A stretch of DNA of 32,807 nucleotides, taken from assembly GCA_001550305.1 (NCBI GenBank), contig LRTP01000583.1, forward strand, positions 1 to 32,807, written 5' to 3'. Below are positions 1 through 7,853 of the stretch, in pieces; position 1 is the stretch's first letter; each line of letters starts with the position of its first letter. Under the pieces are notes generated by a model. That model saw nothing but the letters and a program-made list of their open reading frames with translations, was not told where the DNA came from and did no database searches. Origin of the DNA: Streptomyces diastatochromogenes. GTDB taxonomy: Bacteria > Actinomycetota > Actinomycetes > Streptomycetales > Streptomycetaceae. A program made the position numbers and the translations under genes.

Positions 1-601
1 AGGCCGCCCGACCGCTCCCGCCCCGCAACCGGGCCGAGCGCCGCCACGGACGCCGCTGAGCGCGAACCGGGCCGGTTGCCCAACCCGTCTGCGTCGCCGC
101 CCAGTTGACCGACTCGCGCAGCCCGGCGTACGCCGAACCCTCCGCACCCGGCGGCCCTCTGCCGTAGTCCGGCCGGGCGACGACCGGGAGCGGACGACCT
201 GCCCCGGCGCCCGGCCATCACGGTGAACCAGTGGCCGTGCAGCGCTGCAGCTGGGCGTCGGAACAGACCCTTCCGGCGATCATCACGGCCCTGACCTGGC
301 ATTACACGCTTCGCGGATCTGACAGTCGGCAGGCGAAGCAGCGCCACGCCCGGAGGTCCATCAAACGTTTGCGGCTCCGCGAGACGCTTCTCTGCGTCGA
401 AACCGGCCGGTCGTCGGAATCGTCCGGCCACTCCTGTGAGGTGCGGGCTCCACCCATGCGATCAGGAACCAGCGGATACACGTTGCCGCGTGAACCCGCA
501 CAAGATCGGCGCTCTGAGTACGGAGCGCCGATCTTGCATGTCACCAGCACCCGCCACGCTCCCGGCCTCCCAGGCAACAACCCCAGAAGCCAGCAGGACC
601 T
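1..601. other. Region without a recognisable gene
   Basis: I see no convincing coding region here on either strand. The short open frames overlap each other on opposite strands and resemble no family I know. The one structured element is the perfect hairpin at 501-536. The region lies just beyond the decayed DciA-like gene and may contain further degraded DNA. Confidence 0.5.
501..536. terminator. Perfect 14-bp inverted repeat, possible bidirectional terminator
   Basis: CAAGATCGGCGCTC (501-514) and its exact reverse complement (523-536) flank an 8-nt loop. No T-tract follows on either strand, so it is not a textbook intrinsic terminator. In high-GC actinomycetes such U-less hairpins are commonly taken as terminators. 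It could instead be a protein-binding palindrome or the end of a small mobile element. Confidence 0.45.
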
Positions 602-955
602 TCAGCTCTGTGCCCGTGCTTCAGCTCTCGATATCCTCGATTTTCGCGGGCCTGCCCCAGGCGCAGTCTCGTCGCCCCGAGCCGCCGATTTCATGCACAC
701 GGTGAGCCGACCGGCGTGACGTGCCCGGCGAGGTCGGGGGCGCTGGCCGACCACCGCTCCCGCAGTGACGCGCCCGCGGCCGGAAGTTCCCAGGCCAACG
801 AGCATGCCGATGGCGTCGCCCAGTCCCATCGGATCCCTTCCGCCTCGCCGGATCACCGACGACGTCGGCTTCGCCTTCGTCGTACGGCTGCCGTTCTTGC
901 GCGCCGTCTCCAGCGCGGCCCGCAGCGCGACCCTGGCCAGGTCGACGCCCGACAC
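602..955 (-). pseudogene. Decayed DciA-like (DUF721) gene
   Basis: The N-terminal part reads SGVDLARVALRAALETARKN and continues to a GRDPMGLGDAIG stretch. Both are typical of the start of actinobacterial DUF721/DciA proteins, which help load the replicative helicase DnaB. Around 700-790 the homology jumps to another minus-strand frame that reads WELPAAGASLRERW and then APDLAGHVTPVG. It then returns to the first frame at LTVCMKSAA. At least two frameshifts are therefore present, and the C-terminal half does not resemble the family. I call it a pseudogene. It lies directly downstream of the WD40-like gene on the same strand. A DnaB remnant lies about 5.3 kb away. Confidence 0.7.
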
Positions 956-966
956 CTCGCCGCCGC

Positions 967-1962
967 TCAGCGGGGTGGATCGACCAGGCGACGGACGGTC
1001 ATTTCCGTGTCGCCGGCCCGGGTCGCCAGCGACACCGATCCGTCAGAACAGCTCAGGGCAGCGGGGCCGGTTCCCGGCAGTGGAGCACCCAGTACCTCGC
1101 CGCTGACGGCGTCCCACAGCCGGATCGGTCCGCCGTACGGAGCGATGAACAGCACGCCGCCGCCTGCTGCGGTGGCGCAGGCCAGGCGGGTTTCCGGGCC
1201 TGGTCGCATGAGCGGTCCGATCGGTTCACCGGTGACCGCGTCCCAGCGCGACAGGGTGCCGTTCATGTCCAGGGAGGCGAGCATGACTCGCCCGTCGTTC
1301 AGGGCGAGGGAGACCAACTGCATGTTGTAGTCACCGGGCCCGTGGATGGGGTTTCCGTACGGTTGGCCGGATGTGGCGTTCCAGCGGAGGATGCGGCCTG
1401 CCTCGTCCTCCGAGGCGATCAGCGCAGTGCCGTCGGGCAGTGTGATGGCTGTGACGGCCTTGACGCAGGTGGTGTGGCCGACCAGCGGCGGGCCCAGGGG
1501 CTCACCTGTCGCCGCGTCCCATCGGTACACCCGAAAGCCGCAATGGCCGGCCCCGGCGATGAACGCGCGGCCGTCCGGCAGGAGCCCGGTGGCCACGTCC
1601 CAGATGGTGTCATCGGCGGCCATCTCGTGCCCATCCAGCTCCGCGCCGGTCAGCGCGTCGAGCCGCACGACGCCGTCCTCCGTGGCCACGGCGACCACCG
1701 GGTTGCCGCCCGGCGGTGAGGCGACCGCGAGCGCATTGGCAGACCATGCATCAGCCGAACACCACAGCATTCGGCCGGTGAGCATGTCCCAGCGGCGGAT
1801 TTTCTGGCCTTCGCACGATGAGAGCAGCACCACCTGCCCCGACCGGGCCCGCGCCAACGTCGGCCAAAGGATGTGCCCTGGCTCGGAAGTGAACGTCGTC
1901 ACTCGTGCCGAGCGCATGCCCTGCCGCATCACGCCTCCGCGCTGCCGTGTCGACTGACCCAT
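967..1962 (-). CDS. WD40-repeat-like protein
   Basis: This 331-residue protein has repeated units of about 40-45 residues. Each has an RWDAATGEPLGPPL-like element (also RWNATSGQPYGNPI, RWDAVTGEPIGPLM and LWDAVSGEVLGAPL) followed by a hydrophobic strand and a turn. That is the pattern of actinobacterial WD40 beta-propellers. About six to seven blades can be seen, so it could be a complete single propeller. No signal peptide, membrane segment or catalytic domain is evident. WD40 propellers are protein-interaction scaffolds, and no partner can be inferred. The start may be internal (ATG codons for residues 1, 12 and 16). It is followed on the same strand by the DciA-like pseudogene. Confidence 0.75.
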   Translation of the reverse strand: MGQSTRQRGGVMRQGMRSARVTTFTSEPGHILWPTLARARSGQVVLLSSCEGQKIRRWDMLTGRMLWCSADAWSANALAVASPPGGNPVVAVATEDGVVRLDALTGAELDGHEMAADDTIWDVATGLLPDGRAFIAGAGHCGFRVYRWDAATGEPLGPPLVGHTTCVKAVTAITLPDGTALIASEDEAGRILRWNATSGQPYGNPIHGPGDYNMQLVSLALNDGRVMLASLDMNGTLSRWDAVTGEPIGPLMRPGPETRLACATAAGGGVLFIAPYGGPIRLWDAVSGEVLGAPLPGTGPAALSCSDGSVSLATRAGDTEMTVRRLVDPPR

Positions 1963-2022
1963 GCTGAACTACTGGATGTTGCTGATGCAGTGCTGAAATA
2001 CCCGTCCGCTTGATGAACTAGA

Positions 2023-2118
2023 TCAGTCTCCTACATCGGTGTAGGGTCCGGTTTCCCGTGGCGGTGCCTCCAGACGTTCAGCGGCCGCTATACCGTTGGT
2101 CCAGATCGTTGGCGGGTA
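2023..2118 (-). pseudogene. Decayed C-terminal tail of a second SUKH (SMI1/KNR4) gene
   Basis: The minus strand reads PTIWTNGIAAAERLEAPPRE and then TGPYTD before a stop. This parallels the C-terminus of the intact neighbour, which has PTFVHWRVGQLRW and then ATGEPDPYADMFP. The nucleotides also match locally (GGGTCCGGTTTCCCGTGGC against GGGGTCCGGTTCGCCGGTGGC). I read it as the worn remnant of a tandem copy. It is short, so chance similarity is not excluded. Confidence 0.45.
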
Positions 2119-2165
2119 CAGTCCCGTCCGAGTCCGGCGGCGGATTCCTCGCCCAGCGTGGACGG

Positions 2166-2798
2166 TCAGCGCGGAAACATGTCGGCGTAGGGGTCCGGTT
2201 CGCCGGTGGCCGGGTCGAGTCCTGCCTTCCAGCGGAGTTGCCCCACCCGCCAATGGACGAACGTCGGTGGCGAGCAGTTCCACAGCTCGCCACCGATGCT
2301 GATCGGCCAGGACGACCACCCGTCATAGTCCTCGTGGACCAGCCGACGGAGGAACTCGACCATCCCGAACGGGTGGACCGTGAAGGTCGGGCTTGTGTGC
2401 CGCCCGTAGACCAAGACCGGCCAGCGGTCAGGGTCACTGTCTTCGGTCAGCCAGCAGAGGATGTCCGGTCCAGACGTGATGCCCCAGGCAAGGATGTGCG
2501 CCGGGTCGACGTCGAGAGCAGCCCTGCCGCCCTCCATCTCCCAGCCATGGCGGGCGTTCTCGGTCTCCCCTGCCATGTCGCCGGGATCCCATTGGATGCC
2601 TTCCGTAGGGACAGGGATCAGGACTCCGGCCTCACCGTTGATCGACCCGCCGCCATAGACAGACATGAAGGCCTTGTAGTCAGTAGGGAACCGAACGTTC
2701 CAAGTGGTCTCAGCGACCGCCCAGTCGACCTGTTCGTCGGCACCGTGCTCCGGCGACATGATCTGCGTTAGCGCTGCCACGCCCGGGTGTTCCACCAT
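2166..2798 (-). CDS. SMI1/KNR4 (SUKH) family protein
   Basis: This 210-residue protein has the SUKH signature near its N-terminus: W-x-x-x-E-x-x-(W)-x-x-x-(F/L)-P-x-D-Y-K at about residues 26-41, then YGGGSINGE. SUKH proteins in bacteria are often immunity proteins against polymorphic toxins; others have general regulatory roles. The fold is cytoplasmic and nothing suggests secretion. No toxin gene is beside it, so if it is an immunity protein it is an orphan. A decayed second copy of its tail follows immediately downstream and a DUF4265 gene lies upstream on the same strand. The predicted start is an ATG preceded by a GGAGGGCAC stretch, a good ribosome-binding site. Confidence 0.8.
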   Translation of the reverse strand: MVEHPGVAALTQIMSPEHGADEQVDWAVAETTWNVRFPTDYKAFMSVYGGGSINGEAGVLIPVPTEGIQWDPGDMAGETENARHGWEMEGGRAALDVDPAHILAWGITSGPDILCWLTEDSDPDRWPVLVYGRHTSPTFTVHPFGMVEFLRRLVHEDYDGWSSWPISIGGELWNCSPPTFVHWRVGQLRWKAGLDPATGEPDPYADMFPR

Positions 2799-2865
2799 CT
2801 GGGTGCCCTCCTCTGACCGAATCCAACCAACCTAACGACGCGGTCCGACAGCAGACCCCGCCCGT

Positions 2866-3312
2866 TCAGTCGGCGTTGCCGAACCACCACTCCGTGTTGT
2901 CCACGCTGGCGGCCCAGTCGTTCATGACTCGCTCGATGACGGGGAATCCAACCTCACGGGCAACCGTCCCCACGATGAACCGTCGGTCCGCCGGCGCCTC
3001 GGCCAGCCCGTTCAGCGCGGTGAGGCCAGCCTCCAGCCCTGCCAGTTCCTCCGATGAGAAGGGGCCTCCGCGGTAGGCCTGGATGCAGACGTTAGCCCCG
3101 CGCCTGGCCACCTCGAACGTCCCGTCGTCGGCGACCTGCAGCACGTCTCCAGCAGCGCATCCCAGCACCAGGCCGGGGCTGCCGCTCAGCTCGAACGAGT
3201 GCTCTCCCAGTACCCGGGCAGGAAGCACCTCGAAGACAGGCCGTCCAATGCTGTTGTGGCCCGCCAGCAGCCGTATGTGAGTGTCAGCACCGACGTTGGG
3301 CTCATCCATCAT
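2866..3312 (-). CDS. DUF4265 domain-containing protein
   Basis: This 148-residue protein has the DUF4265 pattern: an early FEVLPARVLGEHSFELSGSP-like segment, then a conserved AAGDVLQV (gDvv) turn around residues 53-60 and FEVARRGANVCIQAY at about 68-82. The family is of unknown function, is common in actinobacteria, and frequently sits near polymorphic-toxin immunity genes. Here it follows that trend by lying next to the SUKH gene on the same strand, about 70 bp apart. No catalytic residues are recognised. Two possible starts (MM) are adjacent. Confidence 0.65.
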   Translation of the reverse strand: MMDEPNVGADTHIRLLAGHNSIGRPVFEVLPARVLGEHSFELSGSPGLVLGCAAGDVLQVADDGTFEVARRGANVCIQAYRGGPFSSEELAGLEAGLTALNGLAEAPADRRFIVGTVAREVGFPVIERVMNDWAASVDNTEWWFGNAD

Positions 3313-3578
3313 GAGCGTGATCCTGTCACATGGGGGCGTCGACAGTGTCTCGCCGCCGATGACATGTCGATCTTCTGTGACCTGCTGGTTCTCTGCTGTC
3401 TCACCGCGATGTCACCCAAGATCAGTCTCAGATCGATGCCATTTCCTCGGCGGAACGATGAGTCTGCGGCTGAGCCACCGAGCACGAGGACTACACGTGA
3501 GCTCAGATCGCGCACCGATGAATTTCCCGCGCCGCGCCGGTCTGTACGCGTGAGACCGACTCACGGAAGGCTGGCGCC

Positions 3579-4142
3579 ATGCGGAAACTGATCTACAGCA
3601 TGAACCTGACCCTGGACGGCTACATCGCCGCGCCCGGCGACGACATCGGCTGGAGCGTGCCGAGCGACGAGCTGTTCCAGTTTTGGTCCGACCAGTTGCA
3701 GGCGACCGACCTGTCGCTGTACGGGCGCAAGCTGTGGCAGACGATGAGCTCCTACTGGCCGACCGGCGACCAGCAGCCCAACGCCACCCCGGCGGAGATC
3801 GAGTTCGCGCGCCGCTGGCGGGACATGTCGAAGGTGGTGTTCTCCTCGACGATCGACAAGGTCGACTGGAACACCCGCCTGGTCACCGGCGACGCGGTCG
3901 CCGAGATCACCCGGCTCAAGGCCGAGGACGGCGGCCCGATGGACATCGGCGGCGCGACGCTCGCCGGGGCGGCCATGCGGGCCGGGCTGATTGACGAGTA
4001 CGTGCTGGCCACCGCGCCGGTCCTGGTGGGCGGCGGCACGCCGTTCTTCACCGCGCTGGACAACTGGGTGAACCTGAACCTGGTGGAGACGCGGGCGTTT
4101 CCCAGCGGCGTGATCCTGACCAGGTACGAGACGAGGCGCTGA
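3579..4142 (+). CDS. Dihydrofolate reductase-like (RibD C-terminal domain) protein
   Basis: This 187-residue protein begins MRKLIYSMNLTLDGYIAAPG, the standard opening of stand-alone RibD C-terminal (DHFR-fold) proteins. It has LYGRKLWQTM around 48-57, the Rossmann-like MDIGGATLAGAAMRAGLIDE around 122-141, and a VLVGGGTPFF loop near 148-157. These proteins bind NADPH and many are annotated as dihydrofolate reductases, but their natural substrates are mostly unknown. Length is normal for the family. An AAGG ribosome-binding site precedes the ATG. It stands alone between divergent and unrelated neighbours, so context gives no hint of substrate. Confidence 0.85.
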   Translation: MRKLIYSMNLTLDGYIAAPGDDIGWSVPSDELFQFWSDQLQATDLSLYGRKLWQTMSSYWPTGDQQPNATPAEIEFARRWRDMSKVVFSSTIDKVDWNTRLVTGDAVAEITRLKAEDGGPMDIGGATLAGAAMRAGLIDEYVLATAPVLVGGGTPFFTALDNWVNLNLVETRAFPSGVILTRYETRR

Positions 4143-4582
4143 GCGCCCGTCCGGGAGCCACGGGCCATATGCTCCGCGGGTGATACCCCCTGGGTGACCC
4201 GGACTACCAAACGAGTGAAGCCCCTTGTCCGTTCTCATCCATCGTGTCAGGGAGCCATGTCGGCGAGCTGCGCACTGACAACTGCCTTGAGACAAGACGG
4301 GCGAGCGATCCGGCTGGGGATCAATGGGCTTGGACGTCACGGGGTCGATGTCCCAATGGTCTTGTCAGCTCCGGTGAGCGCCGACCAGGCAAGTGACAGA
4401 ACCACAGAGACCCCGCGCGGTGGAATCTCATCGATCTTGTCAGTTTTCCGAGCCAACACCGCCTCATCGGAACGTGGCCTGGCCGCCGAACGGGCGCTCC
4501 AACGCGCACCATGCGGCCTGAGCGGAGGTCGTCCGGCGGTGTCCTACTGAAGCGTGGTCCCTCTCGACACGTTATGTGACAC
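4143..4582. other. Intergenic region, no recognised gene
   Basis: No convincing gene is visible. The motif TCTTGTCAG occurs twice (near 4362 and 4434). The sequence TTGTCCGTTCTCA near 4225 recurs in inverse orientation near 6129 as TGAGAACGGACA. Such scattered short repeats suggest remnants of a mobile element, but no transposase homology could be recognised. Confidence 0.4.
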
Positions 4583-5884
4583 CTACGGCTTGGCCGACGA
4601 GGTGATCGGCGATCCGGCCCGGGCTGCGGAGTCCGGCCACCCCGCGTAGTCGGGCAGCTCGACGCCGTTGATCGCGCGCCCGACCAGCTCGGTGAACCAT
4701 TCGCTGGCGAAATCGGGGCGCGGCTCGGCGTCTGGCCCGGGGAGGTCGCGGCTGCGGGCGTTCAACCGGCCGATCTCCTGGTTGGCCTCGACGAACGAGC
4801 GCATCCGCGCCTCGTAGCGGGCGAATCCGGCGTCGGGGTCCCATCCGGCAGCGGCCAGCTCTCCGGCCAGCAGGTAGGCACGGACCAGTGCCAGCCCGGT
4901 GCCCTGCCCGGACATCGGCGACGAGCTGAACGCCGCGTCCCCGAGCAACCCCACCCGTCCACTCGACCAGCGGTCCATCACCACCTGGGCGACCTGGTCG
5001 AGGTAGAAGTCCGGAGTGTCGTCCAGGTGCGCGAGGATGTCCGGGGTCAACCAGCCCAGGCCCGCCATCCGCTCCCGCAGCAGGACCTTCTGGGCCGCGA
5101 CGTCACGGTGGTCGACGTCGAAGTCAGCCGAGGGGAAGTAGAACATGGCCATCGCCCGGGTAGCGTCCTGGATGGGCCGCAGGAGGGCGGAGCGCCCGGA
5201 CTCCTGATCCCGGTACTCCAGCAGCCAGCGGTCCAGCCCGAACTCGTTGGGCACACTGTAGAAGGCCAGCACGTGCTCGAGGTGGCGGAGGAACCGCTCA
5301 TGCGGCCCGAAGACCATCGCTCGCAGCTCCGAGTGCAGTCCGTCTGCCCCGACCACCAAGTCGAAGCGCCGCCGGTTGCCGCCCGCGAAGACCACGTCGA
5401 CCCCGTCCGCGTCCTGGGCGAGTTCGGCGATTCGGTCGCCGAAGACGTACTCGACGCCGTCGCGGGTGTCGTCGTAGAGCACCCGGGACAGGTCCCCGCG
5501 CAGGATCTCGATGTCCGCGATGAACCCGTCGCCACCGTCGTCGTCGGCACGGAAGGTCTCCAGCACCTGCCCGTCCGCGTCCACGGTGTGGGCGCCGGCG
5601 GTGTCGGTGCACGCCGCGCGCACCGCCGCGTCCAGCCCCATGCGCCCGATGGCCTCCTTGGCGACCCCGCGCGCGTCCACCGCCTGCCCGCCGGGACGCA
5701 GCTCGGGAGCCCGCTCCACCACGGTCACCTCTGCCCCCCGCCGGCGCAGCCAGTGGGCCAGCGCGGGTCCCGCGATGCTCGCTCCCGCCACCAACACCCT
5801 GGGACCGCTCACCCGCGTCCCCGGCTCGCCAGTCCGGATGGTGTGCTCCTGCTCGGAGTCGTCGACGCTCATCACAGCCTCCAT
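4583..5884 (-). CDS. FAD-dependent aromatic hydroxylase-type monooxygenase
   Basis: This 433-residue flavoprotein monooxygenase belongs to the PHBH/TetX-like FAD_binding_3 group. It has an N-terminal FAD-binding loop LVAGASIAG (residues 31-39, with A-S in place of the usual G-G), then the VVERAPELRPGGQAV strand-and-loop. The VGADG motif lies around 178-182, and LLGDAAFSSSPMSGQGTG (the GD motif that binds the FAD ribityl chain) around 313-330. Such enzymes use NAD(P)H and O2 to hydroxylate small aromatic or polyketide-like substrates; some inactivate antibiotics. I chose the ATG at 5884 because GGAGG lies 6 nt upstream. The frame stays open to 5968 but has no better site. It stands alone, so the substrate is unknown. 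Confidence 0.88.
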   Translation of the reverse strand: MEAVMSVDDSEQEHTIRTGEPGTRVSGPRVLVAGASIAGPALAHWLRRRGAEVTVVERAPELRPGGQAVDARGVAKEAIGRMGLDAAVRAACTDTAGAHTVDADGQVLETFRADDDGGDGFIADIEILRGDLSRVLYDDTRDGVEYVFGDRIAELAQDADGVDVVFAGGNRRRFDLVVGADGLHSELRAMVFGPHERFLRHLEHVLAFYSVPNEFGLDRWLLEYRDQESGRSALLRPIQDATRAMAMFYFPSADFDVDHRDVAAQKVLLRERMAGLGWLTPDILAHLDDTPDFYLDQVAQVVMDRWSSGRVGLLGDAAFSSSPMSGQGTGLALVRAYLLAGELAAAGWDPDAGFARYEARMRSFVEANQEIGRLNARSRDLPGPDAEPRPDFASEWFTELVGRAINGVELPDYAGWPDSAARAGSPITSSAKP

Positions 5885-6241
5885 CTGCTTCCTCCCGCGC
5901 TGGAACGTCCCCAGTACAGGCCCACCGCTGTCGGTGTATCCAGCCGTATCGACCACGGATCCGCACAAAACTCATCGGTCACGGCAGACATTGGGGAGAA
6001 ACGCCAACTCCGATGAGACTCATATCAACCCAAACTGGTGTAAACGAGGCGAGCCAGCCTGTCAGCTAGGCCGCCGCCTGAGAATTCGCCAGATCTGCGC
6101 GCAACACAGTGAGACGCTGAAAGGACCAGTGAGAACGGACACCCCTGAACTGCAAGTCTCATGGCCACTTCATAAGTGCAGCCGATATGAAGCGGAGCAT
6201 GAGACTGTGCAGCGAAATCCGAGACCCTACAAGTCGGTGTG
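5885..6241. other. Intergenic region upstream of the monooxygenase
   Basis: No gene is recognised. This stretch should hold the promoter of the leftward monooxygenase gene. It also contains TGAGAACGGACA near 6129, the inverse of a motif near 4225. Base composition is lower in GC than the flanking genes, as expected for non-coding or decayed DNA. Confidence 0.4.
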
Positions 6242-6880
6242 CTACGTCTGGGCCATGTCGACGAAGCGGGAGTAGTGGCCTTGGAAGGCAACCGTGATGG
6301 TCGCGGTGGGGCCGTGGCGGTGCTTGGCGACGATGAAGTCGGCCTCGCCGGCCCTGGGCGAGTCTTTCTCGTACGCGTCCTCGCGGTGCAGGAGGATCAC
6401 GACGTCGGCGTTGTCCTCGAGGGTTCCGGAGTCCCGCAGATCGTTGATCATCGGCTTCCTGTCTGCGCGCTGTTCGGGACTGCGGTTGAGGGTGGAGATC
6501 GCGACGATCGGGAGGCGGAGCTCCTTAGCGAGGAGTTTCAGGCAGCGGGCGATCTCGGAGATCTCCTCATAGCGGGAGCCCAGCGGCCTGGTGCCGTAGG
6601 TGAGCAGGTGCACGGCGTCGACGACGATAAGCCGCACGCCTGCCCGGGCCTGCAGGTAGCGGCAGTGGGTGCGCAGGTCGTGGACGTTGGAGTAGGAGCC
6701 GTCCTGGATGTAGACCGGGGCGGCGCTGACGTCCGGCATTCGCCGGGCGAGGCGGGTCCAGTCCTCGTCGGTCATGGTGCCGGAGCGCATGTGGTGCAGC
6801 GCGACGCGGGCTTCGGCGGACAGGATCCGCATGCCGATCTCGTTGCGGTCGGCTTCGAGAGAGAACACGGCGCTGGGCAC
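6242..6880 (-). pseudogene. Truncated DnaB-like replicative helicase, C-terminal domain
   Basis: The 212 residues match the second half of the Streptomyces DnaB ATPase domain: VFSLEADRNEIGMRILSAEA, LLAKELRLPI, then VILLHREDAYEKDSPRAGEA, and the conserved end FQGHYSRFVDMAQT. Everything before this is missing, including the N-terminal collar and the Walker A loop. The Walker B region reads LIVVDAVHL (normally VIDYLQL), and the strand with the sensor glutamine (normally ALSQLNR) reads AISTLNR. It cannot be a working helicase on its own. The upstream side abuts an IS6-type transposase remnant in another frame. A decayed DciA gene (the DnaB loader family) lies at 602-955. Confidence 0.85.
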
Positions 6881-6884
6881 GATG

Positions 6885-7000
6885 ACCCCGCGCTGAGCAG
6901 CAGCTCCTCCACCTCATACAGCCACACCGCATGGGCGGTGATCTCCGCCGGGAACCTGAACCCCTTCTACGACACCGCCGCCCCGGTCCCCACAGCCAGC
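6885..7000 (-). pseudogene. IS6-family transposase N-terminal remnant
   Basis: The minus strand reads AVS-stop-KGFRFPAEITAHAVWLY and then EVEELL, followed after a frameshift by QRGVIV. IS6 transposases normally start SYKGFR(F/Y)P.EII..AVWLY, then have a FRFPLSFRE stretch, then VEEL...RGVIVS. Three lesions are visible: TAC has become TAG before KGF, about eight codons are missing between WLY and EVEEL, and the frame shifts inside a CTGCTGCTC run. The remnant passes directly into the truncated DnaB sequence. Confidence 0.65.
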
Positions 7001-7053
7001 CCTCCCCGGTGATCAACAAACCCGGCGATCATCCCAGCCCCAAGGCCACCAGC

Positions 7054-7740
7054 TCAAGTTGACAAGGCCCGACCATTGGTACGCTCCTCGGTCTGAAGCG
7101 GCGCTGCGCGTAACGTCAGTCGGTGCAGGTAGCGGTGGCGGGCGTCGGACGACCGGGGACCCCATGCCAGCAGCATCCCGGTGGACAGTGCTGTCACGTG
7201 GCCGACGGGAGTGACCCCCAGCGTGGTCAGGCCACTCGTGATGTGCGGTGCGCGCACCGCGAGCGCGGCGAGCGCGGTCCATCGGTGCCACCGCCTGGCC
7301 CCCGCTACCGCCACAGCGGCCAGGGCCGAGACGATCACGTAGGACGGGCCGACGTCCAGCGTCGTACGCAGCGCCGGGTCTGCTTGGCCCGCCGCGATCC
7401 GTGCTGCCAGCAGCCCTTCGCTCACCAGTGTGCCGAGGACTTGGCCGGCCGCGATCAGCGCGACCGCCCGCACGTTGCCGAACCGGATGACGAGAAACGC
7501 CAGTATGGCCCCGGCGAGGGCGATGCTGCGCAGACAGGCCCAGGGATCGGCGCCGAACAGGAAGGCGGAGGTGATGAGCGCCTCCACAGGATGATCACCC
7601 ATATTGGCCAGGTTGGTCGATGCCCAGGCGTTCACCGCGTGATCACCGCCGTACGTCAGGGACGACGCGGCGGCGAGCAGGGCGAAGCCCCAGGGCACAG
7701 GGGAAAGCCATCGGCGGGCGGGCGTCCGGGAGAGATCCAT
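7054..7740 (-). CDS. Rhomboid-like integral membrane protein
   Basis: This protein of about 228 residues has five to six predicted hydrophobic helices, including LSPVPWGFALLAAASSLTY, SIALAGAILAFLVIRF, VALIAAGQVLGTLVSEGLLA, YVIVSALAAVAVAGA and VGHVTALSTGMLLAWG. The layout, with DVGPSY ahead of one helix and GHVTAL in the last, resembles actinobacterial rhomboid-like proteins. The classic GxSG protease motif is replaced by VGPSY, so protease activity is doubtful. I chose the ATG at 7740 (MDLSRTPARRW); a GTG at 7785 would add 15 residues but has no ribosome-binding site. It is divergent from the sensor kinase gene. Confidence 0.65.
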   Translation of the reverse strand: MDLSRTPARRWLSPVPWGFALLAAASSLTYGGDHAVNAWASTNLANMGDHPVEALITSAFLFGADPWACLRSIALAGAILAFLVIRFGNVRAVALIAAGQVLGTLVSEGLLAARIAAGQADPALRTTLDVGPSYVIVSALAAVAVAGARRWHRWTALAALAVRAPHITSGLTTLGVTPVGHVTALSTGMLLAWGPRSSDARHRYLHRLTLRAAPLQTEERTNGRALST

Positions 7741-7853
7741 GTGGCCGACCCTGGCAGAGGGTGCCCGCCCCGCGGATCTGACCACGGAATGACCGGCTGA
7801 TCTCTATCCCTGGACAGAGGCGGATGATCGCCCTCCCGGCTAGGGTCGGATGC

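Noticed and set aside
231..719. A 162-codon open frame on the plus strand near the left edge
   Set aside because: It has no homology I know, overlaps an antisense frame, spans the hairpin at 501-536 and runs into the DciA pseudogene on the other strand.
4194..4550. Possible gene of 118 codons in the gap before the monooxygenase
   Set aside because: No family similarity, no ribosome-binding site and a mixed composition. It is more likely non-coding or decayed sequence.
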